Origin: Nocardioides salarius
GTDB lineage: Bacteria > Actinomycetota > Actinomycetes > Propionibacteriales > Nocardioidaceae
NCBI RefSeq assembly: GCF_016907435.1
Contig: NZ_JAFBBZ010000001.1
Span: 3,472,001 to 3,536,000 of the forward strand
Reading direction: 5' to 3'
Length of the DNA stretch: 64,000 nt
A program made the translations under genes and the position numbers. A model generated the notes under the pieces. It was given only the letters and a program-made list of their open reading frames with translations. It was not told where the DNA came from and did not search any database. Below are positions 1-9,287 of this stretch, piece by piece; within the stretch, counting starts at the first letter, position 1; each line of letters opens with the position of its first letter.

Positions 1-1
1 T

Positions 2-1054
2 GTGGCCGACCAGACCAGCCAGGAGCCGTACGACGAAGGACCGGTCGCCGCGCTGCGCCGGATCGCCTTCCTGCTCGAGCGTGGTCGCGAGGACACCTAC
101 AAGGTCAAGGCGTACCGCGGCGCGGCCGCGGCGATCCTGCCGATGGGCGAGGACGCGGTGGCCGCCGCGGTCGCCGACGGCACCCTGCGCCGCGTCGACG
201 GCGTGGGTGCCAGCACCGCGACGGTCATCGAGCAGGCGGTGCGCGGGCAGCGTCCCGACCGGCTGGTGCGGGCCGAGGCCGAGCACGGCGGGCCGCTGGT
301 GGAGGGCGGCGAGGAGCTGCACGCGCTGCTGCGCGGCGACCTGCACTCGCACTCCGACTGGTCCGACGGGGGCTCGCCGATCGAGGAGATGGCCTTCAGC
401 GCCATTGAGCTCGGCCGGGAGTACCAGGTGCTCACCGACCACTCGCCCCGCCTCAAGGTCGCCCGTGGGCTCTCCGCCGAGCGGCTCGCCCGCCAGCTCG
501 ACGTGGTCGACGCGGTCAACGACCACCTGGCCGGCACCGGCTTCACGCTGCTCAAGGGCATCGAGGTCGACATCCTCGACGACGGCTCGCTCGACCAGAG
601 CGACGAGATGCTCGACCGCCTCGACGTGCGGGTGGCCAGCGTGCACTCCAAGCTGAAGATGGAGCCCGAGGCGATGACGCGCCGGATGATGGCAGCGGTG
701 CGCAACCCGCGCGTCGACGTGCTGGGCCACTGCACCGGCCGCCTGGTCACCGGCGGACGCGGCACCCGCGCCGAGTCGACCTTCGACGCGCGCGCGGTCT
801 TCGAGGCCTGCGCCGAGAGCGGCACCGCCGTCGAGATCAACTCCCGCCCCGAGCGGCGCGACCCCCCGACCCGGCTCCTCGAGCTGGCCCGCGACCTGGG
901 CTGCCTGTTCTCCATCGACACCGACGCCCACGCCCCGGGGCAGCTCGACTTCCTGGCCTACGGCGCCCAGCGCGCCGAGGCGGCCGGGATCGATCCGGAG
1001 CGGATCGTCAACACCTGGCCCAAGCAGCGCCTCCTGGAGTGGGCGAGCAGCTAA
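2..1054 (+). CDS. PHP-domain phosphoesterase with PolX-like N-terminal helix-hairpin-helix region
   Basis: A 350-residue protein. The N-terminal ~85 residues resemble the helix-hairpin-helix region of family X DNA polymerases, including a VDGVGASTATVIEQA hairpin. A PHP (polymerase and histidinol phosphatase) domain follows from about residue 112. Metal ligands are visible in order: DLHSHSDWSDG, TDHSP, EVDI, VASVHS, GHCTGR and DTDAHAP, as in PHP phosphoesterases. No polymerase palm domain lies between the two parts, so this is the short stand-alone form common in actinobacteria, presumably a cytosolic metal-dependent phosphoesterase; the substrate is unknown. The GTG at position 2 is the first possible start, so a slightly longer N-terminus outside the window cannot be excluded, although the alignment suggests the protein is essentially complete. 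Confidence 0.85.
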   Translation: MADQTSQEPYDEGPVAALRRIAFLLERGREDTYKVKAYRGAAAAILPMGEDAVAAAVADGTLRRVDGVGASTATVIEQAVRGQRPDRLVRAEAEHGGPLVEGGEELHALLRGDLHSHSDWSDGGSPIEEMAFSAIELGREYQVLTDHSPRLKVARGLSAERLARQLDVVDAVNDHLAGTGFTLLKGIEVDILDDGSLDQSDEMLDRLDVRVASVHSKLKMEPEAMTRRMMAAVRNPRVDVLGHCTGRLVTGGRGTRAESTFDARAVFEACAESGTAVEINSRPERRDPPTRLLELARDLGCLFSIDTDAHAPGQLDFLAYGAQRAEAAGIDPERIVNTWPKQRLLEWASS

Positions 1055-1064
1055 CCTTCGGGGC

Positions 1065-1637
1065 ATGGCGGTCCTGCCGGACTCCCGGCCAGACGACGAC
1101 CCGCGCTCGGGGTCGGTCCCGTCCTGCCCGCCCGAGGTCGAGGTACGCCGCTCGGCCCGACGCCGCCGCACCGTGTCGGCGTACCGCGACGGCGGCCGGA
1201 TCGTGGTGCTGGTGCCGGCCTCGCTGACCCGCGCCGAGGAGGCCGACTGGGTCGCGACCATGGTGGCGCGCATCGAGCGCTCCGAGCAGCGGCGCCGGCC
1301 CAGCGACGACGACCTGATGGATCGCGCGCGCAACCTGTCGGACCGCTACCTCGGCGGGCTCGCGGTGCCCGAGTCGGTGCGCTGGGTGGAGAACCAGTCG
1401 ACGCGCTGGGGGTCGTGCACGCCGGGGGAGCGGACCATCAGGATCTCCTCGCGGCTGCAGCACATGCCGCAGTGGGTCGTCGACTACGTCATCGTGCACG
1501 AGCTGGCGCACCTGGTGGAGACCCACCACAACGAGCGGTTCTGGGCCTGGGTCGACAACTACCCGCAGGCCGAGCGTGCGAAGGGCTACCTGATGGGCTG
1601 GTCGGCGGCGCGCGACGAGGGCGACGAGCCCGACTGA
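1065..1637 (+). CDS. YgjP-like (DUF45) zinc metallopeptidase
   Basis: A 190-residue cytosolic protein of the YgjP/WLM-type metallopeptidase family. The zinc motif HELAHLVETHHNERFW (HExxH plus a downstream histidine) lies near residues 145-160, and the upstream WGSC motif (TRWGSCTPGERTIRISS) typical of DUF45 is present. It begins 10 bases after the PHP gene, so the two are probably co-transcribed. Its last 52 bases overlap the 3' end of the NUDIX gene on the opposite strand. The family is widespread but its physiological substrate is not established. Confidence 0.85.
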   Translation: MAVLPDSRPDDDPRSGSVPSCPPEVEVRRSARRRRTVSAYRDGGRIVVLVPASLTRAEEADWVATMVARIERSEQRRRPSDDDLMDRARNLSDRYLGGLAVPESVRWVENQSTRWGSCTPGERTIRISSRLQHMPQWVVDYVIVHELAHLVETHHNERFWAWVDNYPQAERAKGYLMGWSAARDEGDEPD

Positions 1638-2182
1638 GCGCCCAGGCGCGCACGGGCCAGCCGCACCAGCTCGACCAGGTCGGCCTCGGGGTCGGGCAGC
1701 GCGTCGACCGGCCACCACCGCAGGTCGAGGGACTCCTCGCTGAGCGCGTGCTGCTCGTCGGCGGCGAGCGCCACGAACCGTACGTCGAGGTGGTGCACCG
1801 GGCGCTCGGACGGGCCGCCGCAGAAGGGGACCGGGTGGGCGCTGAGCTGCACCGGGACCGGGTCGAGGCGCAGGTCGCCCAGCCCGGACTCCTCGGTGGC
1901 CTCGCGCAGCGCGGCCGCGGCCAGGCTCGGGTCGGCGTCCTCGCAGTGCCCGCCGAGCTGGAACCAGCGCCGCGCCTTGGCGTGCAGGGTCAGCAGCACC
2001 CGTTGGCGGTCGGCGCTGAGCACCAGGGTGCTGGCCGTCAGGTGGTCGGGGCGCCCCTCGCGGCGCAGCGCGTCGGGGTCTGCGCGCAGCTGCGCGACGT
2101 AGCGCTCACGCAGCTCCTCCTGGCCGGCGTCGGGGGCCGACCAGCCCGAGAGCAGCGCCAGCGCGTCGGCGTGCAGGCTCAC
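1586..2182 (-). CDS. NUDIX hydrolase
   Basis: The NUDIX-box region GGHCEDADPSLAAAALREAT followed by EESGL is clear. The REATEESGL part is canonical, but the box lacks the usual glutamate eight residues before the arginine (a proline sits there), a variant common in this actinobacterial subfamily. The start is the GTG at 2182, which overlaps the stop of the upstream metalloprotease-like gene in a GTGA arrangement and gives 198 residues; the longer open frame upstream would run antisense-like through that gene and looks artefactual. Expected to hydrolyse a nucleoside-diphosphate-linked compound; substrate unknown. It converges on the YgjP gene with a 52-base overlap. Confidence 0.85.
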   Translation of the reverse strand: MSLHADALALLSGWSAPDAGQEELRERYVAQLRADPDALRREGRPDHLTASTLVLSADRQRVLLTLHAKARRWFQLGGHCEDADPSLAAAALREATEESGLGDLRLDPVPVQLSAHPVPFCGGPSERPVHHLDVRFVALAADEQHALSEESLDLRWWPVDALPDPEADLVELVRLARARLGAQSGSSPSSRAADQPIR

Positions 2183-3588
2183 TCGGCCTGGTCGCCGCGC
2201 TGCTCGTCGTCCGGCTCGTCGTCCGACTTCTCGCCACCGAGCAGCTTGGCCAGCTCGGCGTCGAAGTCGGCCTCGCTCAGCGCCTCGGGCGCGCTCGCCT
2301 CGTCGCGGAAGCCGAGCGGGTCGTCGAGGTCGGCCGAGGTCGGCAGCAGGTCGGGGTGGGTCCACACGCCGTCACGGGCCTCGGCGCCCTGGCGGGTGCG
2401 CAGCGAGCCCCACAGGGTGGAGGCGTCGCGCAGCCGGCGCGGCCGCAGCTCGAGGCCGACCAGCGCCGCGAAGGTCTCCTCGGCGGGGCCGCCGGCGGCG
2501 CGGCGGCGGCGTACGGCCTCCTGCAGCTTGGCAGCGGCCGGCATCTTGGCCTCGGTGGCCTGGCCCACCACCTCGTCGACCCAGCCCTCGACGAGGGCGA
2601 GCACGATCTCGAGGCGCTCGAGCGCGGCCACCTGCAGCGGCGACTTGGGCAGGTCGAAGAGCCCGCCCTCGAGCAGCTGCTTCACCGACTCGGGGTTGCT
2701 GGGGTCGACGCCGCGCATTTGCTCCTCGAGGCGCTCCTGGATGGCCTCGGTGTTGATGTCGATGCCGCGCCCGTAGTCCTTGACCGCACCGAGCACGTGC
2801 TCGCGCAACCACGGCACGCTGCCGTACAGGCGCTGGTGGGCGGCCTCGCGCAGGGCCAGGTAGAGCAGCACGTCGTCGTAGCCCACGTCGAGGCCCTCGG
2901 CGAACGCCTCGATGTTGGCCGGCAGCAGCGCCGCACGGCCGGCGGGCGCGAGCGGCAGCCCGACGTCGGAGACGGAGAGCACCTCGGAGGCCAGGGTGCC
3001 GATGCCCGAGCCGGCCTGGGTGGCCAGCATCGAGCCCATGAAGGTGCCGAGCATGCCCAGCAGCGGGCCGCCCATGGCCTGCGCCTCCTCGGGCAGGGCG
3101 CCCGAGAGCGACTGGGTGGACTGCGCGGCGACCGGCTCGACCAGGCCGCGCCAGACCTCCTGGGTGCCCACGACCCACTCGGCGCGGCTCCAGGCGCTGG
3201 TGCTGGTGATCGCCGAGGGCAGGTCGGTGGCGGCGTCGAGCCAGTGGTCGGCCAGCCCCAGGGCGTCGGCGACCGCGTCCTTCTGGCGCTGCGACGGGCT
3301 GGGGTCGGGCTGCTGGGCCACGGTCTTGCGGGCGGTGTCGACCGCGAGGTCCCAGTTGACCGGGCCGTCGTAGGGCTGCATCAGCGACTGGATCTGGCTC
3401 ATGATCTGGTTGAGGTCGGGCATCTTGCCGCCGAACATCGCGCTCAGGTCGGGCATCTGCCCGCCGGCGCCGCCCATGGCGCCCATCGGGCCGCCGGCAC
3501 CGAAGAGGTGCTCGAACGGCGTGCCCTTGAAGGGGTTCTGCTGCTCGTCGTCGCCGTCTCCGGGGCCGTCCGCAGGCTTGTCAGTCAT
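2179..3588 (-). CDS. DUF2342-family putative zinc metalloprotease/hydrolase
   Basis: A 469-residue protein of the actinobacterial DUF2342 (TIGR03624-like 'putative hydrolase') family. It has a Gly/Met-rich acidic N-terminus with PFEHLFGAGGPMGAMGG, then a helical body with the conserved LREAAHQRLYGSVPWL segment near residue 240 where metalloprotease relatives carry a histidine-containing helix. The C-terminus is acidic. The ATG start is followed by a well-conserved start region. It is translationally coupled to the downstream NUDIX gene (GTGA overlap at 2179-2182). Related proteins are sometimes labelled coenzyme F420 biosynthesis-associated, but no F420 gene is visible nearby. Enzymatic activity is not demonstrated by the sequence. 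Confidence 0.8.
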   Translation of the reverse strand: MTDKPADGPGDGDDEQQNPFKGTPFEHLFGAGGPMGAMGGAGGQMPDLSAMFGGKMPDLNQIMSQIQSLMQPYDGPVNWDLAVDTARKTVAQQPDPSPSQRQKDAVADALGLADHWLDAATDLPSAITSTSAWSRAEWVVGTQEVWRGLVEPVAAQSTQSLSGALPEEAQAMGGPLLGMLGTFMGSMLATQAGSGIGTLASEVLSVSDVGLPLAPAGRAALLPANIEAFAEGLDVGYDDVLLYLALREAAHQRLYGSVPWLREHVLGAVKDYGRGIDINTEAIQERLEEQMRGVDPSNPESVKQLLEGGLFDLPKSPLQVAALERLEIVLALVEGWVDEVVGQATEAKMPAAAKLQEAVRRRRAAGGPAEETFAALVGLELRPRRLRDASTLWGSLRTRQGAEARDGVWTHPDLLPTSADLDDPLGFRDEASAPEALSEADFDAELAKLLGGEKSDDEPDDEQRGDQAE

Positions 3589-3664
3589 GGGGCCAGGCTA
3601 CGCCGGGGCGCCCAAGGCCGGCAGGCCCCGGTGGGGGCACGCCGGCACGCCGTAGGCTCGGGTC

Positions 3665-4102
3665 GTGACCAGCAGCACGCCCCCTGTCGTCCGCCTCGTC
3701 GACCTGCGCGAGACCCCGCTCGAGGTCGAGGAGGTGCTGGCCGCGCTCGACGACGACGCCGCCGGCGGCCTGACCCTCTTCGTGGGCCGGGTGCGCGACC
3801 ACGACGGCGGCAAGGGCGTCGTGGGTCTCGACTACTCCGCCCACCCCACCGCCCTGGACCGGCTGCGCCAGGTGTGCGAGCAGGTCGCGGCCGACCACGA
3901 CGTGCAGGGCGTCGCCGCCCTGCACCGCACCGGCTCGCTGGCCATCGGCGACGTCGCCGTCGTGGTGGCCACCGTCGCCAGCCACCGCGGCCAGGCCTTC
4001 GCCGCCTCCCGCGACCTCATCGACACCCTCAAGTCCGAGGTGCCGATCTGGAAGCACCAGCGCTTCACCGACGGCCAGGACGAGTGGGTCGGCACCCCCT
4101 GA
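3665..4102 (+). CDS. moaE: Molybdopterin synthase catalytic subunit MoaE
   Basis: A 145-residue MoaE-family protein. MoaE with thiocarboxylated MoaD converts precursor Z (cPMP) to molybdopterin. Family features visible are the FVGRVRDHDGGKGVVGLDY segment, the HRTGSLAIGD motif, and the conserved VPIWKHQRF near the C-terminus carrying the catalytic lysine. The length matches the family. The GTG at 3665 is the plausible start, divergent from the DUF2342 gene. No moaD or other moa gene is in the window, so its partner must be encoded elsewhere. Confidence 0.92.
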   Translation: MTSSTPPVVRLVDLRETPLEVEEVLAALDDDAAGGLTLFVGRVRDHDGGKGVVGLDYSAHPTALDRLRQVCEQVAADHDVQGVAALHRTGSLAIGDVAVVVATVASHRGQAFAASRDLIDTLKSEVPIWKHQRFTDGQDEWVGTP

Positions 4103-4106
4103 CCCT

Positions 4107-4240
4107 CCGTCGGTCGAGCAGTGACGAGCGCCAGCGAGGAGCGTCGCCGAGACCCGGTGAGGGACGCGCCCTGCGTACGCCGATCGGTTGCGGGGTCTCG
4201 GCGACGCTCGAGCCTTCGGCCCTCGCTGCTCGACCGACGG
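4107..4240. repeat. Large imperfect inverted repeat in intergenic region
   Basis: Two ~48-base arms (4107-4155 and 4193-4240) are imperfect inverse complements around a 37-base loop. The outer 15 bases pair perfectly (CCGTCGGTCGAGCAG against CTGCTCGACCGACGG), as do the inner GCGTCGCCGAGACCC and GGGTCTCGGCGACGC, with mismatches between them. It lies between moaE and a small ORF and contains no gene. It could act as a bidirectional terminator or be a REP-like repetitive element of the kind seen in Nocardioides-type genomes; the window has no second copy to compare. Confidence 0.7.
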
Positions 4241-4288
4241 TCGGCGTGGCAGCCGGGGGGAGCCGAGCGGGGTCCCTAGCCTGGGGGA

Positions 4289-4519
4289 GTGGAGATCCTG
4301 CTGTGGCTGCTGCCGGCCGTGCTGGTCACGGTCGCGGCGATGTGCTGGGTCGGCTGGGCCGGGCGCGACCCGCGGGAGGTCGACCGCGAGGTGATGGTGC
4401 GCCGCCTGGCCAAGGGGATGGCCAGGGAGACGCCGCTGCGCTACGCCGCCCCCCGCCCCGAGCGCGACCGCAGCACCGGCATCGCCGTGCGCCCCTCCCG
4501 GGCTCGCAAGGCCTCATGA
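4289..4519 (+). CDS. Small single-pass membrane protein, function unknown
   Basis: A 76-residue hypothetical protein. Residues 1-24 form a hydrophobic helix (MEILLWLLPAVLVTVAAMCW) followed by a basic cytoplasmic tail that ends RPSRARKAS. It starts at a GTG and lies 37 bases upstream of the PDZ/Lon-like protease gene, so co-expression is likely. No family is recognised. Codon usage and position between two conserved genes favour a real gene. Confidence 0.55.
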   Translation: MEILLWLLPAVLVTVAAMCWVGWAGRDPREVDREVMVRRLAKGMARETPLRYAAPRPERDRSTGIAVRPSRARKAS

Positions 4520-4556
4520 CCTGCTGACCAGCGCTCTTGGGGCGTGATGAGATGGT

Positions 4557-5612
4557 GTGGCCATGAGCCAGCGACTGATCGCCGCCCTCGTCGCGGCGCC
4601 GTTGGTGCTCGCGCTGTTCGTCGCGGCCTGGTTCACCTCCCTGCCCTACGCCACCTACCAGCCCGGTCCGACCGTCGACGTGCTCGACCAGCCCGACGGC
4701 TCCGAGACGATCCGGGTGCGGGGCGTGAAGTCCTACCGCGACGCCGGTGAGCTGCGCCTGACCACCGTCAGCGTCAGCCCGGTGGGCAAGCGGCTCTCGC
4801 TGCCCGAGCTGATGTGGGCGTGGTTCGACGAGGAGGAGGCGGTGCTGCCCTACGACTACGTGCACCCCGACGACGTCACCGCCGAGGAGGACGAGCGCCA
4901 GGGGGCGGTGTCGATGGTGACCTCGCAGGACGTGGCGATCGCCAACGCCCTGGAGGCCCTCGACTACGAGGTCGAGTCGGCGCTGCAGGTCGCCTACGTC
5001 GTGCCCGACAGCCCCGCCGACGGCGAGCTCGAGGTGCGCGACGTCGTGCTGCGCGTCGACGGCCGGGCGGTGGAGTCGCCGCAGATGCTGGTCGACGCCA
5101 TCCGCGACACGCCCTCGGGGGAGTCGGTGACCCTGCAGGTCGAGCGGGACAACGAGCGACGAGACGTCGAGCTGACCCCCGAGGAGGACCCCGAGGACGG
5201 CGTGCAGCGCGTCGGGTTCACCCCCGGTCAGGGCTTCCGCTACCCCTTCGACGTCTCGGTCAACATCGACCCCAACATCGGCGGGCCCAGCGCCGGGCTG
5301 ATGTTCGCGCTGGGCATCTACGACACCCTCACCGAGGGCTCCCTGACCGGGGGCGGCACCGTGGCCGGCACCGGCACCCTCGACCTCGAGGGGGCCGTGG
5401 GCCCGATCGGCGGCATCCAGCAGAAGATCGCGGGTGCCGAGCGCGACGGCGCCGAGCTCTTCCTGGTGCCCCCCGACGACTGCGACGAGGCGCTGGGTGT
5501 CGACGACGGCAGCCCGCGCCTGGTGCGCGCCGAGACCTTCGAGAGCGCCCTGGGCGCGGTCCAGGCCTGGGCCGACGACCCCGACGCCGATCTTCCGAGC
5601 TGCGAGGACTGA
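4557..5612 (+). CDS. PDZ/Lon-like (S16) membrane-anchored serine protease
   Basis: A 351-residue YlbL-type protein. It has an N-terminal transmembrane anchor (residues ~4-26), a PDZ domain around residues 130-200, and a C-terminal Lon-type S16 protease domain. The nucleophile motif GGPSAGLMFALG (Ser near residue 245) and the general-base lysine in GGIQQKIAGA (near residue 287) form the Ser-Lys dyad. The family acts at the outer face of the membrane. The start is the GTG at 4557, or ATG at 4563 two codons later. The stop overlaps the next start (TGATG), so translation is probably coupled. Confidence 0.9.
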   Translation: MAMSQRLIAALVAAPLVLALFVAAWFTSLPYATYQPGPTVDVLDQPDGSETIRVRGVKSYRDAGELRLTTVSVSPVGKRLSLPELMWAWFDEEEAVLPYDYVHPDDVTAEEDERQGAVSMVTSQDVAIANALEALDYEVESALQVAYVVPDSPADGELEVRDVVLRVDGRAVESPQMLVDAIRDTPSGESVTLQVERDNERRDVELTPEEDPEDGVQRVGFTPGQGFRYPFDVSVNIDPNIGGPSAGLMFALGIYDTLTEGSLTGGGTVAGTGTLDLEGAVGPIGGIQQKIAGAERDGAELFLVPPDDCDEALGVDDGSPRLVRAETFESALGAVQAWADDPDADLPSCED

Positions 5613-6211
5613 TGACCGACCCTGTGGACGAGACGCCCGTGGACGAGACCCCCGTGCCCCCCGACCAGCTGGCCGACCTCGACGTCGACCCCGCGCTGGC
5701 CGCGGCGGTGCTCGAGATCGAGAAGCACGCCAGCGAGGCCGGCTGGGACCAGCCGGCCCGGCTCTTCGCGCTCGTCGACACCGCCCAGCTGGTGGCCCAC
5801 GAGCCCCAGCTGGCCGCCGCCATGGGCCTCGACGACTCCTCCGAGCGCGGTTCGCTGACCTCCGTCGAGCAGGACCAGCTCGACCCCTCCCAGCAGCTGG
5901 AGCGGGTCCTCGAGACCATCACCTGGCCCGCCCAGGTCACCGGCTGCGCCGCGGTCGTCGAGCGGCTCGTGCTGCCGCCCGAGGCCGACGCCGAGCTGCC
6001 CGAGGACCCCGACGAGGCGGCGGCGTACGCCCGCGAGCACCCGGCGCGCCAGGAGCTGCGGATGGTGGCCGGGGTGACCCGCGAGGGCTCGCGCTACTGC
6101 GCCATGCGCTTCCGCAGCCACGACGACGACACCAAGGTGGTCGGCGGGGCCGAGCTCGTGCCGGCGCTCCTGGAGCTGCTGGACGCCACCCTCACCGACG
6201 ACGACCAGTGA
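5612..6211 (+). CDS. PPA1309-family protein, function unknown
   Basis: A 199-residue acidic protein. The start ATG at 5612 overlaps the stop of the upstream protease gene. Conserved segments include AGWDQPARLFALVDTAQLVA, ITWPAQVTGCAAVVERLVLPP and EGSRYCAMRFRSHDDD. This matches the actinobacterial PPA1309 family, which typically sits between a PDZ/Lon-like protease and a UPF0182 gene exactly as here. No catalytic motif is visible. The conserved neighbourhood suggests a linked cell-envelope role, which is inference. Confidence 0.75.
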   Translation: MTDPVDETPVDETPVPPDQLADLDVDPALAAAVLEIEKHASEAGWDQPARLFALVDTAQLVAHEPQLAAAMGLDDSSERGSLTSVEQDQLDPSQQLERVLETITWPAQVTGCAAVVERLVLPPEADAELPEDPDEAAAYAREHPARQELRMVAGVTREGSRYCAMRFRSHDDDTKVVGGAELVPALLELLDATLTDDDQ

Positions 6212-6245
6212 CGACCCACCAGATGAACGACGAGAGGCACCACCC

Positions 6246-9200
6246 GTGAGCGAGACCTTCGGCCCCGAGCCGCCGGCAGCCGCCCCCCAGGCACCTGCGA
6301 CCAACGGGCGCTCGCGCGCCCTGGTGATCACCGCCGGCGTCCTCATCGCGCTGTTCTTCGCGCTGACGACGTTCTCGGGCTTCTACACCGACCGCCTCTG
6401 GTACACCTCCGGCGGCTACGGCAGCGTCTTCTCCACCATGCTGTGGACCCGGGTGGCGCTGTTCGCGGTCTTCGGCCTGGTGATGGCGGCCGTCGTCGCG
6501 CTCAACGTGGTGCTCGCCTACCGGCTGCGCCCGGTCTTCGCGGGCATGGGCGACACCAACGGGATGGGTCGCTACCGCGACGCCATCACCCCGATCCGGC
6601 GCTGGGTGGTGCTGGGCGTGGCCGTGGTCCTCGCCCTCTTCTCCGGCACCTCGGGCGCCGGCGCCTGGCGCACCTACCTCCTGTGGCGCAACGGCAGCGA
6701 GTTCGGCACCCAGGACGCGCAGTTCGGCCGCGACATCGGCTTCTTCGTCTTCGACCTGCCCTGGCTGCACTTCCTGGTCGACTTCGCCATGGCGGTCTTC
6801 GTGGTCTCGCTGCTGGCCGCGGCGCTGACCCACTACCTCTACGGCGGCATCTCGCTGCAGTCTCCGGGGGAGCGGCTGAGCGGGGCCGCGCAGGCGCAGC
6901 TCTCGCTGCTGCTGGGCCTCTTCGTGCTGGCCAAGGGTGCCGACTACTGGCTCGACCGCTTCGACCTGGTTAGCCAGTCCGGGGCGTTGATCACCGGGAT
7001 CACCTACACCGACGACAACGCGGTGCTGCCGGCCAAGAACATCCTGCTGGGCATCTCGGTCATCTGCGCGGTGCTGTTCTTCCTCAACGTGTGGCGCCGC
7101 ACCTGGATGCTGCCCTCGGTCGGCATCGCGCTGCTGGCGCTCTCGGCGATCCTGCTGGGCGTCATCTGGCCCGGCATCGTCCAGCAGTTCCAGGTCAACC
7201 CCTCCGAGCCCAACCGCGAGCGCGACTACATCGCCCGCAACATCGAGGCGACCAGGGCGGCCTACGACCTCGAGGACGTCGAGGTCGAGCCGTTCTCGCC
7301 CGACAACACCCTGGGCTCGTCGCTGGCCCAGCTCGACGGCGAGACCAAGTCGATCCCGCTGGTCGACCCGCAGGTGGTGCGCCCGGCCTTCGAGCAGACC
7401 CAGCAGGTGCGCGCCTACTACTCCGTGGCCGACGTCCTCGACGTCGACCGCTACGACATCGACGGCACCGAGCGCGCCCTGGTGCTCGGCGTGCGCGAGC
7501 TGAACCCCGAGGGTGTGCCGGAGCAGAACTGGGCCAACCTGGCCACCGTCTACACCCACGGCAACGGCATCATCGCCGCCTACGCCAACCAGCGCGACCG
7601 CTCCGACAGCGAGCAGGTCGACACCGAGGACGCCGGCGCCAACGAGGTCGGCATCGAGTGGGCGCAGGGCACCCAGAGCAACGAGCAGGATCTCCTGGAG
7701 GCCACGGGCGGCTTCGAGCAGAGCGTCTACTACGGCGAGCAGAGCCCGACGTACTCGGTGGTCGGCAAGGCGGAGGAGGGTGACCCGGACGTGGAGCTCA
7801 ACCTGCCCGTCGTGGGTGCCGAGGACGACGCCACGGTCACGACGTACCAGGGTGACGGCGACGCGCCCGTCGGCGGGTTCTTCAACAAGCTGATGTTCGC
7901 CATCAAGTTCGGGGAGCCGAACTTCGTGCTCTCCGAGCGGGTCAACTCGGGCTCGAAGGTGCTCTACGACCGCAACCCCAGCCAGCGCGTCGAGAAGGTC
8001 GCGCCCTGGCTGACGGTCGACTCCGACCCCTACCCGGCCGTGGTGGACGGGCGGATCGTCTGGATCCTCGACGGCTACACCGTCACCGACCGCTACCCCG
8101 GCTCGGAGCGGGAGTCGTTCGAGGAGATGACCGACGACGCCCTGGCCCAGGAGACCGCCGGCCTGCAGACGCTGCCGACCGACGAGATCAACTACATGCG
8201 CAACGCGGTCAAGGCCACCGTCGACGCCTACACCGGCAACGTCACGCTCTACGAGTGGGACACCGAGGACCCGATCCTCAAGGCCTGGCGGGGCGCCTTC
8301 CCGGGCACGGTGGAGCCGCGCGAGGAGATCAGCGAGGAGCTGATGAGCCACCTGCGCTACCCCGAGGACTTCTTCAAGGCACAGCGCTACCAGTTCGCCC
8401 GCTACCACGTCACCGACCCCGGTGACTGGTACCAGAGCAACAACCGGTGGGAGGTGCCCGAGGACCCCGACGTCAGCGGGACCTTCCAGGCGCCGTACCG
8501 CCTCTTCGTCGACAACCCGGCAGCGGAGGGCAGCGACGAGAGCTTCGCGCTGACCTCGGTCTACGTGCCCTACCAGAAGAACAACCTGGCCTCGTTCGTG
8601 TCGGTGAACTCCGACGCGACCAGCGAGCAGTACGGCGAGATGAGCGTGCTGGAGCTGCCCAACGAGCAGACCCCGGGTCCTGCGCTCGTGGCCAACCAGT
8701 TCTCCTCCGACCAGGACGTCGCCGACGCCATCGCCCAGTTCAACCGTTCGGGCGCCCGGGTGATCCGCGGCAACCTGCTGACGCTGCCGGTCAACGACGG
8801 GCTGATGTACGTCCAGCCGGTCTACGCGCTGCGTGAGCTCTCGGACGCCAGCTTCCCGATCCTGCGCTACGTGCTGACCAAGTACGGCGACAACATCGGG
8901 CTGGGCACGACGCTGCGCGACTCGCTGGAGGACCTGATCCGCTCCTCCGGCGTGACCCCGAGCAACACCGGTGACGGCGGCAACGGGGGCGGCAACGGCG
9001 GCGGTGACGGTGGCGAGACCGGGGGAGAGGCTCCCAGCGGGACCGTGCCCGAGCAGATCGACCGGTTGCTGCAGCGCGCCGAGACCGCGTTCAACGCGGC
9101 CGACGAGGCCATCGCCGACGGTGAGCTGGGCGAGTACCAGCGCCAGGTGACCATCGCCCAGGACGCGATCGCCGACGCGCTGGCGCTGACCGGCACCGCT

Positions 9201-9272
9201 GACGAGACCGCTGACGAGACCGCCGACGAGACGGGCGACGGCACCGCCGAGGAGTCGGGCGGCGAGGGCTGA
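6246..9272 (+). CDS. UPF0182-family large membrane protein
   Basis: A 1008-residue protein. The N-terminal ~330 residues carry about seven transmembrane helices, followed by a large extracytoplasmic domain with conserved motifs such as INYMRNAVKATVDAYTGNVT and EPNFVLSERVNSGSK. The C-terminus holds a Gly/Asn/Asp linker (near residues 910-930) and an acidic tail with three TADE repeats. The length agrees with the actinobacterial UPF0182 family, whose function is unknown. It starts 34 bases after the PPA1309 gene behind a GAGAGG ribosome-binding site and is followed by a terminator-like hairpin. Confidence 0.9.
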   Translation: MSETFGPEPPAAAPQAPATNGRSRALVITAGVLIALFFALTTFSGFYTDRLWYTSGGYGSVFSTMLWTRVALFAVFGLVMAAVVALNVVLAYRLRPVFAGMGDTNGMGRYRDAITPIRRWVVLGVAVVLALFSGTSGAGAWRTYLLWRNGSEFGTQDAQFGRDIGFFVFDLPWLHFLVDFAMAVFVVSLLAAALTHYLYGGISLQSPGERLSGAAQAQLSLLLGLFVLAKGADYWLDRFDLVSQSGALITGITYTDDNAVLPAKNILLGISVICAVLFFLNVWRRTWMLPSVGIALLALSAILLGVIWPGIVQQFQVNPSEPNRERDYIARNIEATRAAYDLEDVEVEPFSPDNTLGSSLAQLDGETKSIPLVDPQVVRPAFEQTQQVRAYYSVADVLDVDRYDIDGTERALVLGVRELNPEGVPEQNWANLATVYTHGNGIIAAYANQRDRSDSEQVDTEDAGANEVGIEWAQGTQSNEQDLLEATGGFEQSVYYGEQSPTYSVVGKAEEGDPDVELNLPVVGAEDDATVTTYQGDGDAPVGGFFNKLMFAIKFGEPNFVLSERVNSGSKVLYDRNPSQRVEKVAPWLTVDSDPYPAVVDGRIVWILDGYTVTDRYPGSERESFEEMTDDALAQETAGLQTLPTDEINYMRNAVKATVDAYTGNVTLYEWDTEDPILKAWRGAFPGTVEPREEISEELMSHLRYPEDFFKAQRYQFARYHVTDPGDWYQSNNRWEVPEDPDVSGTFQAPYRLFVDNPAAEGSDESFALTSVYVPYQKNNLASFVSVNSDATSEQYGEMSVLELPNEQTPGPALVANQFSSDQDVADAIAQFNRSGARVIRGNLLTLPVNDGLMYVQPVYALRELSDASFPILRYVLTKYGDNIGLGTTLRDSLEDLIRSSGVTPSNTGDGGNGGGNGGGDGGETGGEAPSGTVPEQIDRLLQRAETAFNAADEAIADGELGEYQRQVTIAQDAIADALALTGTADETADETADETGDGTAEESGGEG

Positions 9273-9287
9273 GACCCACCTCACGGA

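Noticed and set aside
2356..4527. 723-codon open frame on the plus strand
   Set aside because: Shadow of the DUF2342 gene that continues across moaE in the wrong frame.
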